Source: Bacillota bacterium (GTDB lineage Bacteria; Bacillota; Bacilli; Alicyclobacillales; SLC66). From it: DNA of 38,460 nucleotides. Each line of letters begins with the position of its first letter. Position 1 is the first letter of the stretch. Below, piece after piece: positions 1 to 8,179 of the stretch. The position numbers and the translations under genes are program-made. The stretch lies in the NCBI GenBank assembly GCA_021821085.1, contig JAKACV010000023.1, forward strand, positions 1 through 38,460, read 5' to 3'. The notes under the pieces were generated by a model. That model was not told the DNA's origin and did not search any database. It saw nothing but the letters and a program-made list of their open reading frames with translations.

Positions 1-380
1 CAAGTTGACCGAATCGAATCGTGGTTTCACCGTTTGCAAGAACAAGTTCCTAATATTCAATGTGTATTTGAAATTTTGGAGCTGGAGAAGATGATTTATT
101 GCGTTTAAAATTTTTGCACACGGAATGGATCAAATTGGACAAAGGATTGATTGATCTTGCAAGTGAAGATGATAATATGCTGGAATTAGTTTGGTGTTTT
201 CAGTATTTCGCAACAAAGAACCACGTGAAAGTCATTTGCGAAGGACTGGGAACGTCAAAGCAAGCACAACTTTTCCGGAATTATGGTATGCAGTATGAAC
301 AAGGCTATCTCTGGAGCAAGCCGTTAGAACGACCTGAATTTTATACTCCATCAGACATGAAAATGGGTGACGAGGAGTAA
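1..380 (+). pseudogene. EAL-domain protein, 3' part, frameshifted
   Basis: This is the C-terminal part of an EAL (cyclic-di-GMP phosphodiesterase-type) domain; its 5' end lies outside the window. Homology runs in frame 1 from the window edge to the TTT at 67-69, then continues in frame 3 from the AAT at 72 to the stop at 378-380. Between them only GA (70-71) is left where one Asp codon is expected. Adding one base there restores VFDNFGAG, the loop-6 motif. Downstream landmarks fit EAL domains: LHTEWIKLDK (metal-site Lys), VICEGLGT (Glu) and QGYLWSKPL. Even when repaired, the usual DDFG reads DNFG, so one metal-binding Asp is gone and the protein was probably already catalytically weak or inactive. 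A sequencing error at 70-72 would give the same picture. The frame-1 reading alone stops at 106-108. Confidence 0.75.
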
Positions 381-640
381 GAGACAATCTTATCATGTGT
401 ACATATATTTTAGGATATACTGGAGATTAAAATGGGGGGAAGTATCAAAACCTCGTCCTTGTTATGCACACATAAAGACGTTTTCATGAATACACTTTCC
501 GACAATTTTACACACTTTTTATATTCCTATAACCTGTTTATTGTGTTAGTTTAATAGTCAGATATATAGATTAAAGTGGATTCGCGCCTCGATTCTCGTT
601 TGATCATAACGCAGTAAATTTTATACGGAGGTGCGTGGTC

Positions 641-1609
641 ATGGAGCCATTATTGAAAGTTCGCAATTTAAAGACGTATTTCATTAGTAAAAATGCCACA
701 GTCAAAGCTGTGGATGGGGTGGATTTTGAGGTCTACCCTGGGAAGGTGCTCGGTATTGTCGGAGAGTCTGGAAGCGGCAAGAGTATGACGTCACTTTCTG
801 TCATGCGTCTCGTTCCAGGGCCGCAAGGAAAAATCGTTGAGGGCGAGATTTTACTTGAAGGCAAAGATCTATTGTATATTTCTGAGCGTGAGATGCGCGA
901 TGTTCGCGGCAATAGAATTGGTATGATATTCCAAGAACCGATGAGTGCGCTGAATCCCGTTTTAAAGGTTGGCGAACAGATTGGGGAGGTTTTGATTCGG
1001 CATCGCAAGTTGACGAAAGCTCAAGCAAAGACGCAGTCGATTTCGCTTTTGCGCAGTGTCGGATTTCCCCGTGCGGAACAGATCGTGGACGAGTTTCCTC
1101 ATCAGCTTTCAGGAGGTATGCGGCAACGCGCCATGATTGCGATGGCGATGGCTTGTGAACCATCGCTCTTGATTGCAGATGAACCGACAACGGCGCTCGA
1201 TGTGACGATTCAGGCTCAGGTGCTAGATCTGATGCGCGCGTTGAAGGATGAGAAGGGGACTGCGATTCTGCTTATTACGCACGATCTTGGCGTTGTCGCT
1301 GAAATGGCGGATGACGTGGTGGTGATGTACGGCGGGCAGGTCGTCGAATCGGCTTCTGCAGATGAGATCTTTGATCGCCCCACGCATCCCTATACGCAGG
1401 CATTGATGGCGTCTATTCCATCGATTGAAGAAGAGCATGAGCGATTACTTACAATTCCGGGAACGGTGCCGAGCGCTGCGCATTTTCCGCAGGGGTGTCG
1501 ATTTGCAGATCGATGTACTTTAGTGGAGGATCGTTGCCGCGAACACATGCCAGCACTGCGAGAAGTGTATCCAGGGCATTCAGTGCGTTGCACTGTGGTC
1601 AACGGGTGA
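641..1609 (+). CDS. Oligopeptide/dipeptide ABC transporter ATP-binding protein (OppD/DppD type)
   Basis: This is an ATPase subunit of a peptide/nickel-type importer, acting on the inner face of the membrane. Visible motifs are Walker A GESGSGKS (about residue 40), Q-loop FQEPMSALNP, signature LSGGMRQR and Walker B LLIADEPTTALD. The C-terminal oligopeptide-type extension has the cysteine-bearing GCRFADRC segment seen in OppD/OppF proteins. ATG 641 is chosen because GGAGGTG (627-633) sits 7 bases ahead; the in-frame GTG at 635 is too close to it. The length of 322 residues is normal for OppD. It is 14 bases upstream of an OppF-type partner and clearly co-transcribed. No permease or solute-binding protein gene lies on either side, so the pair looks orphaned within this window. 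The substrate (peptide or metal) cannot be told. Confidence 0.93.
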   Translation: MEPLLKVRNLKTYFISKNATVKAVDGVDFEVYPGKVLGIVGESGSGKSMTSLSVMRLVPGPQGKIVEGEILLEGKDLLYISEREMRDVRGNRIGMIFQEPMSALNPVLKVGEQIGEVLIRHRKLTKAQAKTQSISLLRSVGFPRAEQIVDEFPHQLSGGMRQRAMIAMAMACEPSLLIADEPTTALDVTIQAQVLDLMRALKDEKGTAILLITHDLGVVAEMADDVVVMYGGQVVESASADEIFDRPTHPYTQALMASIPSIEEEHERLLTIPGTVPSAAHFPQGCRFADRCTLVEDRCREHMPALREVYPGHSVRCTVVNG

Positions 1610-1623
1610 AGGGGGATTTTTAG

Positions 1624-2631
1624 ATGAGTCGTGTGGAGTCGCAACTTACACAGCAGCCTTCGGAGACGCAGCCACTCCTGCAAGTTCGCAATATTAAGAA
1701 GTATTTCCCGATTACAGGTGGTGTTTTGCGCCGTGCAGTGGGGCAGGTAAAAGCGGTTGATGACATTTCCTTTACGCTAAAAGAAGGGGAGACGCTAGGC
1801 CTCGTCGGTGAATCAGGGTGTGGAAAGTCAACGCTCGGACGCGTGATTATGCGCATTTATGAACCGACTGAAGGCACACTTGTAATTGGTGATCACGACA
1901 TCAGCCATGTGAAGGGCGAACAGTTGCGCAAGTTACGCCACAACTTCCAAATGGTCTTTCAAGATCCATATTCATCGTTGAATCCACGTATGAGTGTTGG
2001 AGCTTTGGTGGCGGAGCCACTTCTTGTGAATCGACGTGGTACGCGTTCGCAGATTCAGGAAGAAGTCGTGTCTCTGCTCGCTACGGTGGGCCTTGGTCCA
2101 GAAGCGCGGATGCGCTATCCACACGAGTTTTCGGGTGGACAACGGCAGCGGATTGCGATTGCGCGAGCACTTGCTTTGCGGCCTAAGTTGATCGTGGCAG
2201 ACGAGGCAGTATCCGCATTGGACGTTTCGATTCAAGCACAAATTTTGAATTTGCTTTCTGATTTGCGCAAAGAATTCGGTTTATCTTATGTTTTCATTTC
2301 ACATAATCTTGCTGTAGTAAAACATGTAAGTGATCGCGTAGCTGTGATGTATCTTGGTCGGCTTGTCGAATTGGCACCAAAATTTTCACTCTATACGAAT
2401 CCACTGCATCCATACACGCAGGCTTTACTGTCCTCTGCACCTGAACCAAAACGCCATGTGACACGTGAACGGATCGTTCTTATAGGTGATGTGCCAAGCC
2501 CTGCGAAACCGCCAAATGGGTGTGCATTTCATACGCGTTGTCTAAAAGTGATGGATGTTTGTCGGAGCATTCGACCAGAATTGGTTGAATATGCATCAGG
2601 ACAACATGTCGCATGTCATTTGTATTCGTAA
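1624..2631 (+). CDS. Oligopeptide/dipeptide ABC transporter ATP-binding protein (OppF/DppF type)
   Basis: This is the second ATPase of the pair, expected to form a heterodimer with the upstream OppD-like subunit. It has Walker A GESGCGKSTLG, Q-loop FQDPYSSLNPRM, signature FSGGQRQR and Walker B LIVADEAVSALDVS; Ala replaces the Pro commonly found after the catalytic Glu. The C-terminal oligopeptide-transporter extension contains the PSPAKPPNGCAFHTRC segment. GGGGGA at 1611-1616 lies 7 bases before the ATG. The length of 335 residues matches OppF. It is the last gene of its transcription unit, and a hairpin with a T-rich tail follows at about 2796-2866. The sequence resembles both DppF and OppF, so the substrate class is not assigned. 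Confidence 0.93.
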   Translation: MSRVESQLTQQPSETQPLLQVRNIKKYFPITGGVLRRAVGQVKAVDDISFTLKEGETLGLVGESGCGKSTLGRVIMRIYEPTEGTLVIGDHDISHVKGEQLRKLRHNFQMVFQDPYSSLNPRMSVGALVAEPLLVNRRGTRSQIQEEVVSLLATVGLGPEARMRYPHEFSGGQRQRIAIARALALRPKLIVADEAVSALDVSIQAQILNLLSDLRKEFGLSYVFISHNLAVVKHVSDRVAVMYLGRLVELAPKFSLYTNPLHPYTQALLSSAPEPKRHVTRERIVLIGDVPSPAKPPNGCAFHTRCLKVMDVCRSIRPELVEYASGQHVACHLYS

Positions 2632-2795
2632 TTGTAGAGAATTTCACGGGGGATGGACATTCCCTGAGCTTCAACATGCAGTACAGGCAGTAGTACCACG
2701 ACAGTGGCTCTTATGGTAGCAGTTACGAGCGTGATTGGGGACGAATCTCAACGGGCAATTGAGATTATTTTCTACGTTCTGTTCTATCGTGTAGG

Positions 2796-2866
2796 AAGCA
2801 CCTCTTCCAAAATGGTAGTGTTTAGTCGTACATTCACTATACCAAACGGAGAGGTGCTTTTTATTT
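2796..2866 (+). terminator. Extended hairpin followed by T-rich tract
   Basis: A 10-bp perfect stem (AAGCACCTCT at 2796-2805 with AGAGGTGCTT at 2850-2859) encloses a second pairing (TGGTAGTG near 2813 with CACTATACCA near 2835) and is followed by TTTTATTT. It probably ends the oppD-oppF transcript, although it lies 165 bases past the oppF stop. The intervening sequence has no credible gene. Confidence 0.55.
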
Positions 2867-3380
2867 GTAAATTTCTGATTATAAATCGCTTCGATTCTTG
2901 AGTCTACAATGATTATTTATGAGCATTTTGCGCAGTCTTCATTCTTGTTTTATAAGGCTTTATAAGCCAGTGGATGGGGGAAAGTTATTTTTCGAGGGTA
3001 GACAACCCGCGCTCACACTGGGCTCAACGAACAGCGAAAAACGCTTTTCATGGATGTCACACTGAGAAAGTTCAGTGAAAAAACCTAACATTAATATAGC
3101 AAAAAAGAACTTACGGTTAGCGGTAATGTGATGTTTATTGACATCAAAACAAAAATTGTATTAAAATTAATTACGTTATGTCATGTTATATTACGTAGTG
3201 TCTTTAAAATGGTTTTGCAAGTTATTCGTATTGCAATTATTCATATTGACAACATGTTTATCTGATAATTGTATAAAATGACAAGGACTTTTTTCATGAA
3301 CTACGCTATGATACCAGTTATATGATTTATCTGAATAAAACGATACTAACAATCTGTATGATTATTCCTGAAACGTGATT
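2867..3380. other. A+T-rich intergenic region upstream of the MFS gene
   Basis: I see no convincing gene in this stretch. It contains short dyads that could be operators or hairpins: CACTGA...TCAGTG around 3060-3075, and TGATGT (3129-3134) with ACATCA (3141-3146) spaced by 6 bases. The base composition is clearly more A+T-rich than the flanking genes, as expected for a control region ahead of the transporter/orotate cluster. Confidence 0.5.
3246..3277 (+). promoter_or_regulatory. Candidate promoter for the MFS/orotate cluster
   Basis: A perfect -35 hexamer TTGACA lies at 3246-3251. The -10 is ambiguous: TTGTAT at 3269-3274 gives a 17-base spacer, and TATAAA at 3272-3277 gives 20. It is 220 bases upstream of the MFS start, leaving a long leader that includes the mini-cistron at 3395. 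It was assigned by eye only. Confidence 0.3.
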
Positions 3381-3394
3381 GGGAGGTGACAGTG

Positions 3395-3470
3395 ATGCAA
3401 ATCAAAAATTGAATCGAATGCTGTTGTAGATAGTGATAAAGAATCTGAAGGAATCAGGGAATATTTATGA
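3395..3470 (+). other. Possible leader mini-cistron, frameshifted
   Basis: A strong ribosome binding site (GGGAGGTGA, 3381-3389) is followed at good spacing by ATG 3395 and only four further codons before TGA (3410-3412). If one A is added to the A-run at 3404-3408, the frame opens to TGA 3468-3470 and encodes about 24 residues rich in charge (contains IESNAVVDSDKESEGIR). It could be a short leader peptide as written, a decayed small gene, or a sequencing error in a homopolymer. No family was recognised. Confidence 0.3.
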
Positions 3471-3496
3471 TATAAAAATGGGAGTGATGAGCAACT

Positions 3497-4735
3497 ATGC
3501 CAGAGGCTGCGATTGAGAGTACGACAGTGTTCCAAGTGACTCCTGCGGAACAGAGACGAAATGTATGGGCAGCTGGGTTAGGATACCTAGCTGACGGGTT
3601 GGACCAACTCATTATTTCGTATACAATGCCGGCAATTGTCGCCACCTTTGCATTGACGACCATTCAGGCTGGATCAATCGCTACTGCAACGATGATCGGC
3701 ACATGGTTAGGTGCATATTTATTTGGTTTCTTGGCTGATTATTTTGGCAGGGTGAAAACCTTCACGTATTCAATTTTATTATATGCTTTGGCGACAGGCA
3801 TTTCAGCGTTCTCACCAAGCTATGATTTTCTTATGATTTTGCGTTTCTTTGTTGGGGTCGGTATCGGTGGAGAATTCGGTATTGGGATGGCCCTTGTGAC
3901 AGAAACTTGGCCGAGTAAATGGCGTGCTCGTGCAGGGTCGTATGTGGCGGTGGGGTTTAGTATTGGTACATTGCTAGCTTCCGTAGTGACGCTTTTGGTT
4001 ATGCCGATTTGGGGTTGGCGGGGCGTTATGGTTGTTGGGGTGATTCCGGCTGCATTGGCAGTATGGTCGCGTTTTAAAATCAAAGAACCTGCTTTGTTTG
4101 AACGAAATCGCCAGCGAGAGAAGCGAACGTTTCCTTTAGTTTATTTATTTAACACAACAACTCGTACGAAGACTACCATCGGTCTTTGGTTTATGACCGC
4201 AGTTCAGAATTTTGGCTATTATGGCATTATGATATGGATGCCAACGGCTCTAGCTAAGTACCATCACTATAGTTTGGCTCATACAACGGAGTGGGAATTG
4301 TTCACGACGGCCGGTATGATTGGGGGCATTCTTTTGTTCGGGGTTCTTTGCGACAAAATTGGTCGCAAACCCATGTATATTACTTTGTTCCTTGCGACGG
4401 CTGTCATTATTCCTCTTTATTTCTCCATTTCGAACCCGAGTGTCGTGTTGTTTGGCGGCATCGTTCTCGGGGCTGTTGTCAACGGAGGTATGGGTGGATA
4501 TGGCGCGATTTTATCAGAGCACTATCCCACTGCAGCAAGATCGACCGCTGAAAACTTTATTTTTGGCACGGGGCGCGGAATCGGGGGAGGATTGGGTCCG
4601 CTATTGATCGGATTGCTTGCTGTGCATATGTCCCTTTATGCGGCACTGGGTCTCTTGTTTATCGTCTATCCATTTGCGGCTTTGTTTACTTGGCTTCTGG
4701 TTCCAGAGACGAAGGGTAAAGAGTTACCAGTTTGA
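3497..4735 (+). CDS. MFS transporter, candidate orotate (heteroaromatic carboxylate) importer
   Basis: A 412-residue major facilitator superfamily permease of the sugar/organic-acid porter type, with about 12 membrane segments by eye. The cytoplasmic-loop motif GFLADYFGRVKTF between segments 2 and 3 and its repeat CDKIGRKPMY between 8 and 9 are typical MFS signatures. The segment RFFVGVGIGGEFGIGMALV fits porters for organic anions such as nicotinate or aromatic acids. The start ATG is preceded by GGGAG (3480-3484) at a rather long 12-base spacing. It is the first gene of a same-strand cluster encoding dihydroorotase, PucR-type regulator, M20 amidohydrolase, PyrK and dihydroorotate dehydrogenase homologues. 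From that context I infer uptake of orotate or a related compound. The family alone gives no substrate. Confidence 0.85.
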   Translation: MPEAAIESTTVFQVTPAEQRRNVWAAGLGYLADGLDQLIISYTMPAIVATFALTTIQAGSIATATMIGTWLGAYLFGFLADYFGRVKTFTYSILLYALATGISAFSPSYDFLMILRFFVGVGIGGEFGIGMALVTETWPSKWRARAGSYVAVGFSIGTLLASVVTLLVMPIWGWRGVMVVGVIPAALAVWSRFKIKEPALFERNRQREKRTFPLVYLFNTTTRTKTTIGLWFMTAVQNFGYYGIMIWMPTALAKYHHYSLAHTTEWELFTTAGMIGGILLFGVLCDKIGRKPMYITLFLATAVIIPLYFSISNPSVVLFGGIVLGAVVNGGMGGYGAILSEHYPTAARSTAENFIFGTGRGIGGGLGPLLIGLLAVHMSLYAALGLLFIVYPFAALFTWLLVPETKGKELPV

Positions 4736-4826
4736 GCAAAGAATTCGATGCAAATGAATTTTGCTTGTAAATAATTGCCAAAATAAATAGACGAGCATTA
4801 TGCAAAGTAATGTACGGGTTGAATTG

Positions 4827-4874
4827 TTGCGTTTGAAGGGGGGAGGGGTATACTCTCGTTTTCTTCAAACGCAA
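4827..4874. promoter_or_regulatory. 12-bp perfect inverted repeat between transporter and dihydroorotase genes
   Basis: TTGCGTTTGAAG (4827-4838) and its exact complement CTTCAAACGCAA (4863-4874) flank a 24-base loop that contains a G-rich tract and TATACT, a possible -10. There is no T-run after it, so an operator or attenuator is more likely than a terminator. It lies 63 bases before the amidohydrolase start in a cluster containing a PucR-type regulator, which is a candidate binder. Confidence 0.4.
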
Positions 4875-4937
4875 TAAGAATTTCATATTGTGTGAACAGA
4901 AGTGGCATTCTTTAAATTTTATGCGAGGAGCGAGGAA

Positions 4938-6344
4938 ATGGTCTTCGATTTGATTATTCAGAATGGGTCAATCGTTACTCCTCAATCTACGAGTAGGAAT
5001 GACATTGGTATCATTGCTGGGAAAATTGCTGTTGTGGGTAATTTAGACGGTAGCGAAGCAAAGGAACGGTATAATGCAGCGGGGAAGTATGTGTTCTCAG
5101 GCTTTATTGATGAGCATGTGCATAGTCGCGACCCAGGGTTGACCCGCAAGGAGGATTTTACGCACTCCACGATGTCTGCAGCAGCTGGCGGTGTCACGAC
5201 CATCTTGGAGATGCCAAATAGCATACCTCCTGTTAAGGATGCGGCTTCGTTTCACGCAAGAGCTCACGTGTTAGAGTCTAAAGCTTATGTTGATTTTGGT
5301 TTGTGGGGAATGGTATTGGGTGATTACAATCGAAAGGACTTGCCTGAGTTGGCTGAAGCGGGAGTCATCGGGTTTAAATTTTTCTGGGGCTATGCGCTAG
5401 ACAAAAAGACGTTTGCGCTCATTTATAACTTTTCCGCGTCGGATGATGTCAGGATGCCACCAGACGAAGGAGAAATTTACGATGCATTTCAAGTCATCGG
5501 ACAATTACACAAGCCGGTGGCTATTCATGCCGAGAATAGCCATGTTATTACTCGTTTGACGATTCACGAACTCGCAGCTGGCAATGTCGATTATGCATCA
5601 TTTTTGCGTTCGCGCCCATCCTATTCAGAGGCCATGACGATCCAAAGTGGAATCTTTCTCGCGAAAGCTGCGGGTGTACATCTGCATATTGTGCATATAT
5701 CCTCTGGCGAAGGTGTGGAACTGATTAAGGAAGCGAGAAGAAAAGGGTTGCCTATTACGGGCGAGACGTGTCCCCACTATCTTGTTTTATCTGACGAAGA
5801 CTATCCGCGTGTTACCGGTAACATGAAGATCTATCCGCCTGTGCGGGAGAAACATCATCAAAATCAACTTTGGGAAGGAATTCAGTGTGGTGCGATTCAA
5901 ACGATCGGCTCCGATCACGCGCCTCACGAGGAAAAAGAAAAAAAGGGGGATATTTGGTCTGTGCCAGCTGGTGCCTGCGGGGTTCAAACGCTAGTGCCAT
6001 TGATGTTAAATGCGGCGGCCCAGGGTAGAGTTTCACTTAATCAAGTTGCTGCTCTATTGTCTGAAAATCCAGCACGAATTTGGGGCATGTATGGGCAAAA
6101 GGGCACATTGCTTGCGGGGGCAGATGCCGACATTACGATTGTCGATATGAATGTCAATCGGACATTGCGCAAAGAGGAGTTGTTTTCGAAGAATAAGATT
6201 AATCCGTTTGAGGGTATGAACGTTCAGGGGACACCAATCGCTGCTTTTGTGCGTGGGATTCAGATAATGGAGAATGGGAAGCTGATTTCGGGTCCAATCG
6301 GTCGATTGATAAAGCCATCAACAAGTTGTCAAGCGCAGTGGTGA
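4938..6344 (+). CDS. Dihydroorotase-like cyclic amidohydrolase (catabolic role proposed)
   Basis: A metal-dependent cyclic amidohydrolase of the dihydroorotase/allantoinase/hydantoinase superfamily, 468 residues, expected to open the ring of L-dihydroorotate to N-carbamoyl-L-aspartate. Visible metal ligands are the H60-V-H62 pair in EHVHSRDPG, K147 (carboxylated Lys, in VIGFKFF), H197 (AIHAEN), H253 (IVHISS) and D326 (GSDHAPH). The Arg of HSRDPG (R64) and the Asn of EMPN (N94) are the residues that bind the substrate carboxylate in dihydroorotases; allantoinases and hydantoinases differ at these places. CPHYL is shared with allantoinases. ATG 4938 is chosen because GAGGAGCGAGG lies just upstream and the protein then begins with the family-typical strand; a GTG at 4902 would add 12 residues. 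Allantoinase is the main alternative. Confidence 0.85.
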   Translation: MVFDLIIQNGSIVTPQSTSRNDIGIIAGKIAVVGNLDGSEAKERYNAAGKYVFSGFIDEHVHSRDPGLTRKEDFTHSTMSAAAGGVTTILEMPNSIPPVKDAASFHARAHVLESKAYVDFGLWGMVLGDYNRKDLPELAEAGVIGFKFFWGYALDKKTFALIYNFSASDDVRMPPDEGEIYDAFQVIGQLHKPVAIHAENSHVITRLTIHELAAGNVDYASFLRSRPSYSEAMTIQSGIFLAKAAGVHLHIVHISSGEGVELIKEARRKGLPITGETCPHYLVLSDEDYPRVTGNMKIYPPVREKHHQNQLWEGIQCGAIQTIGSDHAPHEEKEKKGDIWSVPAGACGVQTLVPLMLNAAAQGRVSLNQVAALLSENPARIWGMYGQKGTLLAGADADITIVDMNVNRTLRKEELFSKNKINPFEGMNVQGTPIAAFVRGIQIMENGKLISGPIGRLIKPSTSCQAQW

Positions 6345-6400
6345 ATGCGATACGGTCGAGTGAATATCGGTATGCATTTTGCGAACAAGGGGAATAGAGG

Positions 6401-8041
6401 ATGAGCGTAACGGTCGCAGATGCAATGGTGATTGGAGGACTCGCGCATTGCAGAGTCGTCGCAGGAGCAGAAGGGATGGAGCGGGAAATAGAGTACGTCA
6501 CAGTGATGGAGGTGCCAGATGTAATTGACTGGTTGAACGGCAAAGATTTTCTACTCACTAGCTTATATGCGATTAAGGATGATATGCAGGCGCAGGCAGA
6601 GTTAGTAAAGCAACTGGTTGACAAAGGATGCGCTGCACTCGCCATTAAAACCCATCGGTTCTTTAACGAGATTCCAGAGTGCATTCTCGAAGCAGCTAAT
6701 CTACTGAAATTTCCTATTATCGAAATAGATAAAGATGTGAGATACATTGATATTATTACTCCGTTAACGGGACTTATTCTAGACAAACAAACATTTGAAC
6801 AGGCTCATATAGAAGATTTTTTTCATGTATTAACTGAAATGGCGATGGAGGGGCAAGAGTCAACTGCAATTATTGGAATGGTCGAAAAATTTATTCATAA
6901 CTTGGTTACTTTAGAATCAGATGTTCCGGTGATCCAGGAAAATAACCGTTGGAACAGCGCCGTTGCGCCATTGACAGCAAGTCAGCGAACGGCATTGCTG
7001 AAGTCAAAGCGTTCCTTGGGAATGACTCGTGAATTAGATCAAGTAGTGTTGCCTTGCATTGTTGCACCGATTATTTTGAACGGTGAACTAGAAGGTTACT
7101 TGACATGTTGGCAGACGGTACGAACGTTTACTCAGATGGATCTGGCTGTTCTTGAGCGCGTAATTCCGCTTTTGGCGCTGCAAATCCTCGAGATAAAAAC
7201 GAGAATTGAAGTAGAACAAAAATATAAGAATGACTTCATGTCTGGAATTCTCTTGGGTAATATTCCATCTGGAGAGGAAATAATTGAAAAATCACGCTTA
7301 TATCACTGGGATTTAACCTTGGATTATGTAGTGTCACTTTTTGATACGGATCACTTTGCACGCTTAATCGAAAACCAGTTGCGTGATGAAGTGTCTATTC
7401 AGGGTTTTAAACAAAGATGGTTGCGGAATGTTGAGAGACTGGCTAAAGCTGAATTTCAGAGGGCCATTGTTATTCTATGGAATGATAAGTTTGTCGTGTT
7501 ATGTCCATATGATAGTCGCGAGGATACAGCAAAAGTAATTGATAGAGTTAAAGTTATGATCGAAGGAATACAAAAGAAATTACTGAGAGAGATCCCCGGT
7601 GTCACCTTTACAGTGGGAATATCGAGGCCCTATCCGGGTGTCAGTGGTTTGCGCGAAGGATATGCGGAGGCAACCAAGGCAATTCAACTAGGGCGTCCTG
7701 TATACGGGCGTAACACATGCATTTATTTTGGTGAATTGGGTGTGTATCGTTTTCTCTCACAGGTAAAGGACGATGTGGATTTGAAATCGTTCTATGACGA
7801 GACTGTTGGTCAGTTATTGGCATACGATCTGACACATGATACGCATTTAACGGAGAGTTTGGTCGCTTATTTTAACAAGAATTTCAATGTGGTTGATGCA
7901 GCGAAGGATCTTTTTGTCCATCCCAATACACTCAAATATAGGCTGCAGAGGATCGAGGAAATTACAGGTTGCTATTTACATGAGGCGGAGGGAAGGTTAA
8001 AACTTCATTTGGGGCTAAAAATACGGAAAATATTAGACTAA
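6401..8041 (+). CDS. PucR-family transcriptional regulator
   Basis: A 546-residue regulator. The N-terminal PucR domain (about residues 5-125; VTVMEVPDVIDWL...DFLLTSLY) is followed by a long central region and a C-terminal PucR helix-turn-helix (about 485-545; VVDAAKDLFVHPNTLKYRLQ). Bacillus PucR, the family's namesake, controls purine-degradation genes in response to pathway intermediates. Here the gene sits between the dihydroorotase-like and carbamoyl-amidohydrolase genes, on the same strand, so it probably senses orotate or a breakdown product and controls the cluster. AAGGGG about ten bases upstream supports ATG 6401. A 138-base gap to the next gene suggests a second promoter there; that gap contains the small palindrome AGATATATCT near 8107. 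Whether it activates or represses cannot be read from the sequence. Confidence 0.9.
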   Translation: MSVTVADAMVIGGLAHCRVVAGAEGMEREIEYVTVMEVPDVIDWLNGKDFLLTSLYAIKDDMQAQAELVKQLVDKGCAALAIKTHRFFNEIPECILEAANLLKFPIIEIDKDVRYIDIITPLTGLILDKQTFEQAHIEDFFHVLTEMAMEGQESTAIIGMVEKFIHNLVTLESDVPVIQENNRWNSAVAPLTASQRTALLKSKRSLGMTRELDQVVLPCIVAPIILNGELEGYLTCWQTVRTFTQMDLAVLERVIPLLALQILEIKTRIEVEQKYKNDFMSGILLGNIPSGEEIIEKSRLYHWDLTLDYVVSLFDTDHFARLIENQLRDEVSIQGFKQRWLRNVERLAKAEFQRAIVILWNDKFVVLCPYDSREDTAKVIDRVKVMIEGIQKKLLREIPGVTFTVGISRPYPGVSGLREGYAEATKAIQLGRPVYGRNTCIYFGELGVYRFLSQVKDDVDLKSFYDETVGQLLAYDLTHDTHLTESLVAYFNKNFNVVDAAKDLFVHPNTLKYRLQRIEEITGCYLHEAEGRLKLHLGLKIRKILD

Positions 8042-8179
8042 GTGATTAGGTTTTTGAGGTGGCTTGTTTAACCGGACAATATTTTCCCGATTATTTTAGC
8101 GAATTAGATATATCTATAATCTGCTGTATTCACTACACTATGTACAAAAATAAATGATCCATGTGCGGGAGGACCTCCA

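Noticed and set aside
2704-2901. 65-codon open frame on the plus strand
   Set aside because: It covers the terminator hairpin at 2796-2866, has no ribosome binding site and no recognisable protein content.
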